From positions 2,916,001-2,980,000 of the forward strand of contig NZ_CP028923.1 in NCBI RefSeq assembly GCF_005166025.1: 64,000 bases of DNA. The letters are read 5' to 3'. The position numbers and the translations under genes were made by a program. The notes beneath the pieces are model-generated. The model was not told where the DNA came from, made no database searches, and worked only from the letters and a program-made list of their open reading frames with translations. Shown one piece after another: positions 33,999 through 44,156 of this stretch (positions are counted from its first letter, which is position 1; each line of letters starts with the position of its first letter). The stretch is from Mangrovivirga cuniculi. GTDB lineage: Bacteria > Bacteroidota > Bacteroidia > Cytophagales > Cyclobacteriaceae.

Positions 33999-34614
33999 TT
34001 ACATTCTGTTGACCTTGGTAATGATTTTGCTCATAAACTCTGGCGTAATACCAATATAAGCAGCTAAATCTTTTAGGGTAATTCTATTGACAATGTGAGG
34101 ATATTTCTTTTTAAACTTTATGTACCGCTATTCGGCCGGTAAGGATATACCGTGGTTAGAACGTCTTATGTAACTTATGAGCAATCTCTGGTAAAGTATG
34201 CAATAAAATCGTTCGAATTTTGATATCTCCTGGAAAAGTAATTCATAATTTGTTCTTGAAATTCCAAGTAATTCTGAATCCTCGGTAGCTTTAATAAAGT
34301 AACATGAAGGCTCTTTGGTCATAAAACTAGATAAATCTCCTGTCCAATAATCCTCAACTGAAAACATAGAGATATGAGGTGCGTCGTTTTCATTCAAGGT
34401 ATATACTTTAAGGCAACCCTTTGTTATAAAGTATTCGTAATTAGTAATGTCTCTAGCTTGCATCAAAAATGCTTTCCTTTTAACGATAACTTTTGTAAGA
34501 AGGGAAAGTATTTCTGTTTTTCAATCTCGGTTAAATCGATAAAGTTGATGATATTATCAATAATGAGTTGATGCGAATATTCCAATGTATATTTAATTTC
34601 CTTAAAATTAAGCA
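33999..34614 (-). pseudogene. Decayed Crp/Fnr-family regulator, paralogue of 44864-45466
   Basis: The reconstructed protein starts MLNFKEIKYTLEYSHQ at 34614 and shifts frame near 34480-34490 (ttaaaaggaaagc). It then reads the cyclic-nucleotide-binding domain (YEYFITKGCLKVY, EDYWTGDLSSFM, ATEDSELLGISR), meets TAG after SLPAE (34128-34130) and continues in frame with the helix-turn-helix (KKYPHIVNRITLKDLAAYIGITPEFMSKI) to TAA at 33999. Every segment has an equivalent in the intact regulator at 44864-45466. One frameshift and one nonsense codon make it a pseudogene. Confidence 0.82.
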
Positions 34615-34737
34615 TTAGAGCATAACCACGAAAAAGCTTTGTGCCTTTTCTTAAGCACTTAAAACGTAAAAGCTTGCCTAAATTCAGGAAGGATATATCA
34701 AAACATAGATATATTAAAACTAAAAAACAACTGGAAA

Positions 34738-35829
34738 TTATTTATACTCTAGAATCCAATCAGATATCTTTTTCAAGAAATCAGGGACAAAATTCTTTTC
34801 AAGTATGGCATATTCCTCACGCTTACCTGTTCTGGCTTCTTGAAAATAATGATTGGCCTTATCAAAGGTTATGAATTTATAAGGTGCTCCCGATTTAAGA
34901 AGGGCATTTTCCAATACATCTTTATTCTGGTGGATGGGTACTTGATAATCCAAACCACCGAAAAGACTTAAAACAGGAATGCTTAGTTTTTCCAAATCAC
35001 TTGCCGGATCATAATAGAGATAAGAAGTTAACGATGGTAAGCCATAAATCATTTTATAGGTTTCTGCTTTTGCAATAGCCTGTTCTTTTATAGCTGAGGA
35101 ATCCACCTTGGTTTCTGAATTTATTTCATATAGAATAGTTTCAGTGGTTTGAAGGAATAACTGATTGGCTTCTTTAATGGCCTTACCATCTTCAATAGCC
35201 CACATTAATTTGTTATGAGCGGATACATCGGCTTCAATCAATGAATTGGAAATATTAGTCTGATTATAGTCTTGTCTGACTTGATACAAAACCACCTCTA
35301 CTAAAGGTACTGCTGGTGCAGCCATTAAAATTAGCTTTTTTACGGATGCATTTTCAACAGCAACTTTTCCAGCCAAGATTCCGCCTTGACTATGACCAAA
35401 CAAAATAAAACTTTTAAAAGAATGTTTATTTTTGGTTTTGAAATAATCCATAATGCCTTCTAAATCCTTAGAGTGATTATCTAAAGTACTATTTACAAAG
35501 TCACCTGTACTTACACCTACCCCTCTATCATCATATCGAAACGAAGCAATACCTTTTGACGCCAAATGCTCAGCTATGACTTTAAAAATCTTAAACCCTT
35601 CTAAAGTTTCATCTCTATCTTGCGGCCCACTTCCTGAACTCATGATGACTAAAGAATTTGTCTTAAGATTTGATGGCATTATAAGTGTACCTCCAATGGA
35701 TACATTTTCTAATTTTATAACTAAATCAATAGATCTTGAATCTTCATTAATTGCGTTTTCACTTGAGTGACAAATAAAAGTCACAATTAAAAACAGTATT
35801 AAAACGTGTAAATAAATTCGTGTTTTCAT
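34738..35829 (-). CDS. Secreted alpha/beta hydrolase
   Basis: A 363-residue protein with a signal peptide (MKTRIYLHVLILFLIVTFICHS). It is a hydrolase with the nucleophile elbow FGHSQGG near residue 143, the acid in LSLFGGLDYQVP (about residue 285-296) and the histidine in KANHYF near 330. An SGSGPQDRDE oxyanion region and FRYDDRGVG strand are typical of the YfhR/Aes-like peptidase and acyl-transferase group. It lies 15 bp after the permease/M1 gene, so the ATPase, permease and hydrolase genes likely form one operon. The substrate is unknown. Confidence 0.82.
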   Translation of the reverse strand: MKTRIYLHVLILFLIVTFICHSSENAINEDSRSIDLVIKLENVSIGGTLIMPSNLKTNSLVIMSSGSGPQDRDETLEGFKIFKVIAEHLASKGIASFRYDDRGVGVSTGDFVNSTLDNHSKDLEGIMDYFKTKNKHSFKSFILFGHSQGGILAGKVAVENASVKKLILMAAPAVPLVEVVLYQVRQDYNQTNISNSLIEADVSAHNKLMWAIEDGKAIKEANQLFLQTTETILYEINSETKVDSSAIKEQAIAKAETYKMIYGLPSLTSYLYYDPASDLEKLSIPVLSLFGGLDYQVPIHQNKDVLENALLKSGAPYKFITFDKANHYFQEARTGKREEYAILEKNFVPDFLKKISDWILEYK

Positions 35830-35844
35830 TTTGATGTATTATAA

Positions 35845-38800
35845 TCATTTCGTATCGATACCTATAAACAATTGATCAACTTCTTGCTTCAAATAATCAT
35901 TTGGTAGCACTCTGTAAAATTCTTCAAGTAAGTCTAAAGACGTTGGCTTTTTTGGATATTTGTTATGCTCTAAAAAACGTTTTAATGCTTCATTTACTTT
36001 ATCCTCACCGATTAATTCAGATAATTCTACCATTGCAATCGCACCTTTGGAGTATGCTATATGAGTAGCGCCATAAGGTACTTTATATAAAGGTGGATCT
36101 CCGTAAAGTCCTTTTTCATTATCATAAATTTGTTTGTGAATCTGAACTCGTTGCCTCATGGTTTCTTTCCCATAGAGCTTTTTGTAAATCATCATCTCGG
36201 TATACATAGCCAAAGTCTCTGTGAGCATTGAAGCTCCTTCCCTTTCATCTGGATTTATTTGGCTATTTCCCCACCAAATATGAGCCAATTCATGGCCTGC
36301 CAATTCATTTATTACATCTTTACTTGGGTCACTATCTATATTGGTGTGAAAAATCATGTTTTCGGTCATAAAAATAGTGGCTGGATATGCCGTAGCCGCA
36401 AATCCACTTGTAAAAGATGAGACCTCAACAAAGCTTATCTTTTCAAATGGGTAAGCTCCAAAATTATCGGTACAATAATCTAAACTCAATTTGGCATTTT
36501 TTAGTAGTCGATCTACATTTTCTGGATGCTTTTCATCGTATAAAACTTCAATATTGATGCCTCTATGTGTTATGGATTTTTTTTGATACTTTGAAGATGC
36601 TACCGCAAATCGAAATGGAATACTATCAGCTTTATATTGTGTATATGTCCTATCGTTTTCAGTCCAAGTCTTAACTAAATCACCAATTCCCATTGGTGTT
36701 TGAGTACTTTCCGTAGAAACCACCATATCTAAATTGATAAAATCATTTTTAAAAACCCCTGGTGCTTCAAGTGTCTTTAAGGGTGTTGGATCCCCAAGTC
36801 CGTATGCTTCACGTTTTTGCTTGTCCTCTACCTCATTATACGGTTGGTACCCTAACGAAGGATAGTAATTACTAATTCTCATAAACGATCCATTTTCAAC
36901 GATGGCATTAAAAGATTGATGCCCATTTACTGCATACCATTTATATGATAAATTAAACTCTAGAGTTGCTTTATCACTTGACATTAAAGGTTTATTCAGT
37001 TTAATCTCTGACACAATCCGATCTATTGAAATTTCATTATTGTGTATCCTGAGTATTGCATCCACAAATTCTAAGTCAGAATGAAAATTGAACAAAATCT
37101 TATATATTGGCTCATCTGATAGATTTTGAATTCTATATTTCCCTTTAATCTTATACGAATTTTCAGAAGGATACAAGTCTATTTTTGTATCCACATCTAC
37201 AATCGTAGGCTGTGCTATAGTTTGATAATGACGGTAATTCTTTTCATAATGAACTGCTTTAATTAGTTCTGCATCCTCATTATTTGGTGCATAGCCACTC
37301 ATAAAATTAAAGCCCCCAAAGACACCTAACCCCAAAAAAACAAGGACAACAACAGATTTTACTTTGGTCCATTGTTTTGATATCAAATACGAATTAAAAG
37401 TCCAAAATAGACCTAAAAGACCAATACCAAAAAGCAACCTATTTGAAAAGGCTGATAGGTATGCCCCATAACCATTTAGATCACTATACACTCCGTTGAA
37501 TCCAGAGAACACGTGTAATAATGGATAGGACAACAACATCTTTATTAATGGTGTTGTAAAAACGACTACTGCTAATATTGAAATCCCTAAGGCTACATAT
37601 TTGTTATTGATGATACTATTAATAAGAAGTAACAATGTACCAAAAAGAAAAAGCGGAATCGTATTGAATATGACAAAGCCAATATAAGCCAACCAATCAA
37701 TTTGTTTATAGCCATAACCGATTTGAAACACTAATGCTAGTACTATAAGCAATACAGTTAAAAATACTAATAACACAGCCAATGACATTATGTGGCCTTT
37801 CAGCTTTGCTTTTGAAAAAAAAACACTGTCTTCAATGAGATAAAAATTGGCGGTACTACTTCTCCAGTACATATCATTAATAAAATACACCAACACAATT
37901 GCGCCTAATAAGTAAAAGCTCTGAGAAATGGAAGTCGCCAAAAGCCCTGAACTGGCATAATTATCTGGTAAACGTATACCTTTATCTATATCAGAATACA
38001 TTTCCATACCAACAAAAAATATCATTAGCATGGAAACAGCCATTATAGTTACAGTTTTAAAAAGGTAAATTAAGTCAACCCTTGCAAAGGAAATAACTGA
38101 ATTAAACTCTGACTTAAACCCAAAATTAAGAGTAGGTGTTTTAACCATTACCAATCTTGGTATTACCGCTTTAATTTTCCGTTGTTTGCGCTGCAATTCC
38201 TTTTTACTTGTCTTCTTATTGAAGGCATAAAAACGATAAGAAATAACCAAAAATAGTATCGACAATAACACATAAACGATACGATTGATAGCCCAAAACC
38301 CTTTAAACGAAACGATAAACTGATTTTTTTCAGTAACACTGTAGTCTTTAGCTTCAAAGAAATAAGCTGATGCGCCAAAAGGATCCAATAATGATGATAT
38401 TTGTTGCACTTCTATAGATTGCGGAATGCTTCCAGCCATGAATGGTGAATTAGAAAACACCAATAAAACCATGTAAAGTACATATAGAAGTAAACCTCCA
38501 ATAACCACCAATAACTTCTTACGGGTCGTATAGGCAACCATAAATAAAACGCTACAAACGAAAAAGCAGTTAATAACACCAAAAATCAAAAAGGGATAGA
38601 GATACGACCAAAAACTAAATCCTAACTGCATTTCGCTTCCGGTACGTAAGTTTTGACCCATGACAAAACCTATGATTAAAATTAAAAAGCTCAAAAATGT
38701 TTTCAATGTGAATCCAGCGAACTTCCCTATCAAATAGTGTTTAAGTGAAATTGGATATGAGAATAACATGATATCAAATTTTGTATCCCACTCTTCGAAC

Positions 38801-39024
38801 AAAATCTCTAAGGCGAATAAAATAGCCAAAAATATCATGGATAGACTTAACAAAGCCATCATGAACCCTATGGTGTATGGAGAATTAAGATAAATACCTT
38901 CACCAGCAGTTAGGTTAAATTTATAACCACAAAACCAGCCAATAAAAAGTAATATTATACCTGATAAACTTAAAATATAACGGTTACCACTATGCTTTAA
39001 TTGAAATTGAAGTACAGCATTCAT
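35845..39024 (-). CDS. ABC transporter permease fused to M1 aminopeptidase (second module)
   Basis: A 1059-residue fusion with the same layout as 25557-29201. An N-terminal ABC-2 permease (start LQFQLKHSGNRYILSLSGIILLFIGWF, then a second half near RVDLIYLFKTVTI) is followed by an M1 peptidase domain with the zinc motif HELAH at about residues 911-915 and the downstream glutamate in LTETLAMYTE. It is about 150 residues shorter than its paralogue, mostly between the halves. The gene starts two bases after the ATPase stop. Regions of high identity to the first module are short, so the duplication is old or came by transfer. Confidence 0.88.
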   Translation of the reverse strand: MNAVLQFQLKHSGNRYILSLSGIILLFIGWFCGYKFNLTAGEGIYLNSPYTIGFMMALLSLSMIFLAILFALEILFEEWDTKFDIMLFSYPISLKHYLIGKFAGFTLKTFLSFLILIIGFVMGQNLRTGSEMQLGFSFWSYLYPFLIFGVINCFFVCSVLFMVAYTTRKKLLVVIGGLLLYVLYMVLLVFSNSPFMAGSIPQSIEVQQISSLLDPFGASAYFFEAKDYSVTEKNQFIVSFKGFWAINRIVYVLLSILFLVISYRFYAFNKKTSKKELQRKQRKIKAVIPRLVMVKTPTLNFGFKSEFNSVISFARVDLIYLFKTVTIMAVSMLMIFFVGMEMYSDIDKGIRLPDNYASSGLLATSISQSFYLLGAIVLVYFINDMYWRSSTANFYLIEDSVFFSKAKLKGHIMSLAVLLVFLTVLLIVLALVFQIGYGYKQIDWLAYIGFVIFNTIPLFLFGTLLLLINSIINNKYVALGISILAVVVFTTPLIKMLLSYPLLHVFSGFNGVYSDLNGYGAYLSAFSNRLLFGIGLLGLFWTFNSYLISKQWTKVKSVVVLVFLGLGVFGGFNFMSGYAPNNEDAELIKAVHYEKNYRHYQTIAQPTIVDVDTKIDLYPSENSYKIKGKYRIQNLSDEPIYKILFNFHSDLEFVDAILRIHNNEISIDRIVSEIKLNKPLMSSDKATLEFNLSYKWYAVNGHQSFNAIVENGSFMRISNYYPSLGYQPYNEVEDKQKREAYGLGDPTPLKTLEAPGVFKNDFINLDMVVSTESTQTPMGIGDLVKTWTENDRTYTQYKADSIPFRFAVASSKYQKKSITHRGINIEVLYDEKHPENVDRLLKNAKLSLDYCTDNFGAYPFEKISFVEVSSFTSGFAATAYPATIFMTENMIFHTNIDSDPSKDVINELAGHELAHIWWGNSQINPDEREGASMLTETLAMYTEMMIYKKLYGKETMRQRVQIHKQIYDNEKGLYGDPPLYKVPYGATHIAYSKGAIAMVELSELIGEDKVNEALKRFLEHNKYPKKPTSLDLLEEFYRVLPNDYLKQEVDQLFIGIDTK

Positions 39025-39026
39025 AA

Positions 39027-39899
39027 TTATTTGTTTTGAGAAAGCACATTAAAGTAGACGTGCTCTAGTATTGGATCAACTTGTGAAAACCCCTCAGGTT
39101 GGGTAGCTGCAAAAACTGTAATTTGAAGTTGACGCTCCATAAGTTGTTGACTAATAACTTTCAGACTTGATTGATACATTTCCAACTCATCATTTTCAAT
39201 AAATTTTGACCACACTTTACCTTCTAATTCTTTGATTAATTCTTTGGGTTTTCCAGTTTTAAGAATTTGACCTTTATTCATTATAGTCATTTCAGAACAC
39301 AGGTTTTTCACGTCTTCAACCAAATGAGTAGATAAAATCACAACAACTTCTTTACTAATATCACTGAGAAGCGTATTAAAACGATTACGTTCTTCTGGAT
39401 CCAATCCTGCTGTTGGTTCATCTACAATGATGATTTTTGGGTTTCCCAGTAAAGCTTGGGCAACACCAAAGCGCTGTTTCATGCCACCCGAAAACTTATG
39501 TACCTCTTTATCTCTGAAGTCCAAAAGGTTGACTTTTTCTAATAAATATTGAATCTGTTTTTGACGTTCAGATTTGTAATTAATACCTTTTAAATTGGCT
39601 ATATGATTTAATAAATCATAAGCATTTACTTTTGGGTACACCCCAAAATCTTGTGGTAAAAACCCTAGATTCTTTTTAATATAGTCCGTATGCTCAACAA
39701 TATCTACATCATTAAATTCTATAGTCCCGGAAGATGGTTTCTGTAAACCTACAATAGTTTTCATTAAAGACGATTTTCCGGCACCATTAGGCCCTAATAA
39801 TCCAAACATTCCGTTCTTAACCTCTAACGACATATTCTGTATGGCCTGATGACCATTTTTATAGGTAAGCTCTAGATTATTAATTTTTAAAATGTTCAT
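39027..39899 (-). CDS. ABC transporter ATP-binding protein (second module)
   Basis: A 290-residue ABC ATPase with Walker A GPNGAGKSS (residues about 36-44), the signature FSGGMKQR, Walker B IIIVDEPTAG and the H-loop STHLV. It is strongly similar to 24645-25535 over its length (same QAL/QAI..MSLEVKNGMFGLLGPNGAG and LGFLPQDFGVYPKVNA phrases). It is the first gene of a minus-strand operon with the permease/M1 fusion and the secreted hydrolase. Confidence 0.9.
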   Translation of the reverse strand: MNILKINNLELTYKNGHQAIQNMSLEVKNGMFGLLGPNGAGKSSLMKTIVGLQKPSSGTIEFNDVDIVEHTDYIKKNLGFLPQDFGVYPKVNAYDLLNHIANLKGINYKSERQKQIQYLLEKVNLLDFRDKEVHKFSGGMKQRFGVAQALLGNPKIIIVDEPTAGLDPEERNRFNTLLSDISKEVVVILSTHLVEDVKNLCSEMTIMNKGQILKTGKPKELIKELEGKVWSKFIENDELEMYQSSLKVISQQLMERQLQITVFAATQPEGFSQVDPILEHVYFNVLSQNK

Positions 39900-40021
39900 G
39901 ATTTTAAGTTTTAAATATTACTATTGCAATGAGTAGTTGTGCAATTAGATTTGTTTTCAACTTGGTAACTGTTTCAAAGTTTTATAGGATGTAGTAGTTA
40001 CTTTTAGAAGCATTTAGAGCG

Positions 40022-40305
40022 TTAATCCGACTTCACCAAGTGCTGCAGCAACACCAACGATAAAGGCAGTGTTACCTTCATAACCCGGGACAATAAAATT
40101 CCCAGATAACCTGCAGCAGCATCTAGTAAAAGACCACCCAAGACTTTAGGAAATACATTGATTTTGTAAATGTGTATCCCAAGTAATTGACATTGTATCC
40201 CAAAAGAGGCTCCTGCAATGAGATAACCATAATGGTGAGCTTCCATAAAATAGATACTCCTGTCCTGAACTTGAGGTGTTCTAAATTAATTTGAAAAGCT
40301 ACCAT
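40022..40305 (-). pseudogene. Remnant of a DUF4386 membrane protein
   Basis: A 74-residue open segment reads EAHHYGYLIAGASFGIQCQLLGIHIYK...PKVLGGLLLDAAAGYL, a clear match to the middle and C-terminal half of the intact DUF4386 protein just upstream (40587-41273; DAHNYGYLLAGAFFGVHCILLGILIYR...PSILGGFLMGSGLGYL). The N-terminal half and a proper C-terminus are missing. It is a truncated duplicate. Confidence 0.65.
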
Positions 40306-40586
40306 TTTCCAGTACTTTAAGCTCCATTTAGTGATTTAATAAATTTAAACTCCCTATATTGAGATTATAATCAATCTATTCAATAGCAATTTCAATAGAA
40401 TCATGAAGATTAATCAATAGTTTTCTTAGCTTATTATTGGTAGCATAAATAATTCTATCAATAACTTCCTCCCCAACAACTATATAATCAGAAGAACTGT
40501 AATATTATACGGTATATTTTAAATAGAATAAGAACAACAAACGGATATGAATGAATAAATAGATTTCAATTCTATTCAAAATGATT

Positions 40587-41273
40587 TTATTTACCGATTT
40601 TAATTCCTTTAAAGATTAGATAGAATGTAAGCATCAATTCACCAAGGGCTGCAGAAATACCTACTACTAAAGCGAGCCATATTTCATTTCCGGGAAAAGA
40701 AAAGTTGCCAAAAGATTCCATCAGATAGCCAAGTCCACTACCCATAAGAAAACCTCCAAGAATACTTGGGAAACTCACCGAGCGATAAATTAGTATTCCA
40801 AGTAAAATACAGTGTACACCAAAGAATGCTCCGGCCAGTAAATACCCATAGTTATGCGCATCCAGAAATAACATCATGAAAGTTTCTTGCTTGCCATCAA
40901 ACAATAACGAATAATTTTCTACCGAAATAACCTCTAAAGCAAGGTAATGATTGAGCAGATTTAAACTTGCAATAGCAGGATGAGCAATAAGCCTAAAAGC
41001 ACTTGAAATTAATGCAAGCGTCTTTCCCGCAGGTTTTAATAGCTGATAGAGAAGAACAGAAATGACTGTGTCAAATATAAAAGCCAAAAGATCAGATGTG
41101 AGTCCAAGTCGAAAAAGACCAACATTATTCATGATATTTTGTGCTGTTGCATGTGCATCATCTGCAATAACTAAAGTACCTCTTACATATCCCTGGCTAA
41201 AACCGGCACATATTATAACCAGTAAATAAAACAGACCTGTTAATCTGGCGAGATTTTTTTCTTCTATTTCCAT
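40587..41273 (-). CDS. DUF4386 domain membrane protein
   Basis: A 228-residue protein with about six spans; the conserved DUF4386 phrases are RLTGLFYLLVIICAGFSQGYVRG near the N-terminus, ANTGLFRLGLTSDLLAF-like text and DAHNYGYLLAGAFFG near residue 150. ATG at 41273 (MEIEEKNLARLTG) is preferred: the longer frame to 41330 overlaps the upstream gene and adds a basic, non-conserved extension. The function of the family is unknown. It follows the tautomerase-like gene by 19 bp. Confidence 0.75.
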   Translation of the reverse strand: MEIEEKNLARLTGLFYLLVIICAGFSQGYVRGTLVIADDAHATAQNIMNNVGLFRLGLTSDLLAFIFDTVISVLLYQLLKPAGKTLALISSAFRLIAHPAIASLNLLNHYLALEVISVENYSLLFDGKQETFMMLFLDAHNYGYLLAGAFFGVHCILLGILIYRSVSFPSILGGFLMGSGLGYLMESFGNFSFPGNEIWLALVVGISAALGELMLTFYLIFKGIKIGK

Positions 41274-41292
41274 AATTTTCTTTAGAATGTTT

Positions 41293-41634
41293 TTAAACCA
41301 TTGTTCGATTACAATAATTAGCCTTTTCAAAGTCTCTGATATTCATTGAAATAATAGGCACCTTGGGTAGCATGGTTTTAAGTGCTAAGACAATAGCTTT
41401 AGAGATTTTAAGTTTTTGTTCATCACTTCTACCTTCCATTATGTTACCAAATACATGGATGAAGCTATCCGAATCTCCAATGTTATAATATTTAAATTGG
41501 TTAATTCTTATCTTAATATCCCCTTTCGCAAAAAGATTTGATGCAACGGCAGTATCGTATACTTTTTGCATAATTATTTCCGGAGATTCCTGGTTCAATA
41601 CATTTTCTGAACAATCAATTATAAAATGTGGCAT
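41293..41634 (-). CDS. 5-carboxymethyl-2-hydroxymuconate isomerase-like tautomerase
   Basis: A 113-residue protein of the tautomerase superfamily (CHMI type). It begins MPHFIIDCSENV with the catalytic N-terminal proline Pro2 conserved, and the core FIHVFGNIMEGRSDEQKLKISKAI matches the family's second strand and helix. CHMI acts in homoprotocatechuate degradation, but no other gene of that route is nearby, so the physiological substrate is unclear. It sits in a minus-strand cluster of small redox and stress genes. Confidence 0.78.
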   Translation of the reverse strand: MPHFIIDCSENVLNQESPEIIMQKVYDTAVASNLFAKGDIKIRINQFKYYNIGDSDSFIHVFGNIMEGRSDEQKLKISKAIVLALKTMLPKVPIISMNIRDFEKANYCNRTMV

Positions 41635-41841
41635 TTGTTTTTTGTTTTGATTTGAGAATACAGCTATTGGACTTTTTCTTTTGTTTTTCTATTGAGTAAC
41701 TCAGCGAAAGAAATTTAGTCTGATCAACCTATGATTATAAGTTATATAACTGTTTAAATATAAATTCTAAATAACTTTAAAATTGAAAGGCTATATAAAG
41801 CACATAATGAAATGGGTGCATCTTACTTTACCTGCACTATG

Positions 41842-42234
41842 CTATATACTGTCAGTTTGTTTAATAAAATCAACAATAACCTCACGTCTTGTGGCAATCA
41901 AATAAATATGCATCAACGCAACTCCCAAACCAGGTAAGATTCCGGGTAGATCCACCGACAGGTGAAACCCAAGAATACCAAACACTACTGGAATCATTGC
42001 AACTAACGCCACTATTACATATCGTCCTGATATCAGTAAAATTCCTGAAATAAATTCCACAACTCCTACAGAAGGCATAATAAATTTATTAGCCAATAAG
42101 CCATGGTAAGCAGTTATCAATTCTTCGGTCATAACATGACCATGAGGTACAAATTCAAAAAATTTGTCCAGTCCGAAAATTAGTAGGATGAGTCCGAGAA
42201 TCACCCTCACGATAGTTTCTACTTTCTTTTTCAT
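41842..42234 (-). CDS. DoxX family membrane protein
   Basis: A 130-residue protein with four spans (VRVILGLILLIFGLDKFFEF, FIMPSVGVVEFISGILLIS, YVIVALVAMIPVVFGILGF, GLGVALMHIYLIA). GLILLIFGLDKF is the typical DoxX start. It is one of three DoxX-type genes in the window. Its neighbours (pirin, FMN reductase) suggest a role in coping with oxidised or electrophilic compounds; this is inference. Confidence 0.75.
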   Translation of the reverse strand: MKKKVETIVRVILGLILLIFGLDKFFEFVPHGHVMTEELITAYHGLLANKFIMPSVGVVEFISGILLISGRYVIVALVAMIPVVFGILGFHLSVDLPGILPGLGVALMHIYLIATRREVIVDFIKQTDSI

Positions 42235-42307
42235 TTTATTATAATTAATTGATTTCTAATCATTTCCCATCATAATGAGAATAAGCATACCATTGGAGTA
42301 TGCCATA

Positions 42308-43126
42308 TTATTCAAATACACCCTTCTTCACTAGCTCAGCATATGTCTTATTGATCTTAATCTGACTAGTCAGCAAAGTATATTTAGAGGTATGTATGGA
42401 GCCTCTTCCAATCACCAAATCGTATTCAAACTTCTTCGCAGATCCCAATAAAAAGCTTGCACTGTGTTCTGAAGAAAATTCTACAGGTTGACTACCTTCT
42501 TGAAACACAATTAATTCTCCAACCGAAGCAAGGAGGTCGCCACTCAACTTTCCCTCATAAACTACCATCCATAAAACATCATGTGATTCAGGTGGTGTAT
42601 AGGTCCATTTCTCATTTGGCCCCAGATTCACATCCAGGTAATTCATATCATTAGGAGATTCAATTTTACTCTTCAACCCTTCATGTTCTCCCAAAAGAAC
42701 TTTAAAACGATCATTGCCAATTATATGGTCTGTAGTAAGATAAATACTCTTTGCATCAGCAGTTTCAAGTTCCGGTGGAAGACAAATCCAAAGCTGGAAT
42801 CCAATAGTTGGTTGATCCTTTAATAGAATCCCCTTATGCCATGCCCCGGAACCGGCTTGCAGGTACTCAATATCCCCTGCTCTAAATGACACTTTGTTTC
42901 CGGTGCTTTCCTCAAGATCACTACCTCCTTCGATGTAATAGGTGAAAGTTGCAATACCGGAATGTGGGTGCCACCCAAAGCCTGCGCCTTGAGAGGGAAC
43001 TCCATGTATATAGTCCAGAAATATAAATGGCTTAATATCCTGACCTATCCCGGATGGACCAACCAGATTGGTTATCATACCATGATGACCCTTACCTTTT
43101 GTTCGATATTCAATTGCCCTTTTCAT
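42308..43126 (-). CDS. Pirin family protein
   Basis: A 272-residue bicupin. The N-terminal cupin shows the metal-binding pattern GWHPHSGIATFTYYIEGG (residues about 52-70) and a second set in YLQAGSGAWHKG (about 89-100). The GLG-like LVGPSGIGQDIKPFIFLDYIHG start is typical of pirins. Some pirins act as quercetin dioxygenases, others are regulators; this one cannot be placed. It lies 10 bp after the FMN-reductase gene in the same operon. Confidence 0.85.
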   Translation of the reverse strand: MKRAIEYRTKGKGHHGMITNLVGPSGIGQDIKPFIFLDYIHGVPSQGAGFGWHPHSGIATFTYYIEGGSDLEESTGNKVSFRAGDIEYLQAGSGAWHKGILLKDQPTIGFQLWICLPPELETADAKSIYLTTDHIIGNDRFKVLLGEHEGLKSKIESPNDMNYLDVNLGPNEKWTYTPPESHDVLWMVVYEGKLSGDLLASVGELIVFQEGSQPVEFSSEHSASFLLGSAKKFEYDLVIGRGSIHTSKYTLLTSQIKINKTYAELVKKGVFE

Positions 43127-43136
43127 TTTAATATCA

Positions 43137-43685
43137 TTAAGCAGTTTTCACCATTTTAAATGATTTCTCAAAGAGGGCAATTTGTTCATCTAGCCTGGAG
43201 GCTAATTCAATGTTAGTAATTCCATAATTTGAGAAATTATCATAAAATGAGGGAAGTGAAAAGTCAGCCACAATGTTGCCATCCATAAATGGAAAATAAG
43301 ATTTGGCTGCATTAAGCACGCTCTCGCCTCCACGTCCACCTGGGGAAGTTGCCATTAACAGCATAGGCTTTCCCTTCCATACTTTTATATCAATTCTGGA
43401 CAGCCAGTCGATAAGGTTTTTAAAAACTGCAGTATAAGTGCCGTTGTGCTCAGCCAGGGATATCACTAATCCATCCGCAGTATTTATCAGCTCATTAAAT
43501 TTATGGGCTCCTTCCGGTATACCATACTCCTCTTCTGAATCGACACTATACAATGGAAATACATATTCGTTTAGGTTGATCACAGTAATTTCAGCATCAA
43601 CTAATTTACTTGCCGCATGAATGGCAAGCGTCTTATTAATTGATTTTTTACTACTACTTGCACCTAGTGTTATAATCTTTTTCAT
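43137..43685 (-). CDS. NADPH-dependent FMN reductase
   Basis: A 182-residue flavodoxin-fold reductase. Diagnostic parts are the phosphate-binding GASSSKKSINKTLA loop (residues 8-21), the SLAEHNGTYTAVFKNLIDWLSRI helix containing the family NG-xY pattern (about 78-100) and TSPGGRGGESVL near 113. It uses NAD(P)H to reduce FMN, quinones or xenobiotics. Located between pirin and DoxX genes with gaps of 10 and 6 bp, so the three are likely one transcript. Confidence 0.85.
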   Translation of the reverse strand: MKKIITLGASSSKKSINKTLAIHAASKLVDAEITVINLNEYVFPLYSVDSEEEYGIPEGAHKFNELINTADGLVISLAEHNGTYTAVFKNLIDWLSRIDIKVWKGKPMLLMATSPGGRGGESVLNAAKSYFPFMDGNIVADFSLPSFYDNFSNYGITNIELASRLDEQIALFEKSFKMVKTA

Positions 43686-43691
43686 GACAAT

Positions 43692-44153
43692 CTATTTTAA
43701 TTGTTTACTTAATTGAGAATCTACTGCATACTTTCCACCTCCACTGAGCAAGACTGATACAGAGAGTCCAATAACCAACAGAGCATATTCATATCCTTCA
43801 CCTGCTTGATTTCCAAACCAGTTCATAAAGAATCCATGCTCTAAGTGCGTTGTGAAAATTATTCCTGTAAATAGACCTGTAATAGCCAAAGACCATAATC
43901 TGCTTGCAAATCCAAGGATTAAGAAAATTGATCCAAAGAACTCTATCATGATTACAGCAAATGCAACTATCCATGGCAGATCCATTTGATTTGTAAAAGC
44001 ATCCATCGTACCCAAATAGCCATATCCTCCGAACCAGCCCAACATCTTTTGAGCTCCATGAGGAAATAGAATGATTCCTAGCGTAAGGCGAGCGATTAGT
44101 GCTCCCCAATTACTTTCAGTGTTTAGAATTTTGTTAATCATCATATCATTCAT
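43692..44153 (-). CDS. DoxX family membrane protein
   Basis: A 153-residue protein with four spans; ALIARLTLGIILFPHGAQKMLGWFGGYGY is the standard DoxX/SURF4-type start, followed by IVAFAVIMIEFFGSIFLILGFASRL, LAITGLFTGIIFTTHL and a GEGYEYALLVIGLSVSVLLSGGGKYAVD end. It is three bp after a secreted-protein gene and six bp before the FMN-reductase gene, which supports a shared operon. It is the intact counterpart of the gene in the decayed set, though that copy (32907-33278) belongs to a shorter DoxX branch. Confidence 0.85.
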   Translation of the reverse strand: MNDMMINKILNTESNWGALIARLTLGIILFPHGAQKMLGWFGGYGYLGTMDAFTNQMDLPWIVAFAVIMIEFFGSIFLILGFASRLWSLAITGLFTGIIFTTHLEHGFFMNWFGNQAGEGYEYALLVIGLSVSVLLSGGGKYAVDSQLSKQLK

Positions 44154-44156
44154 TTT

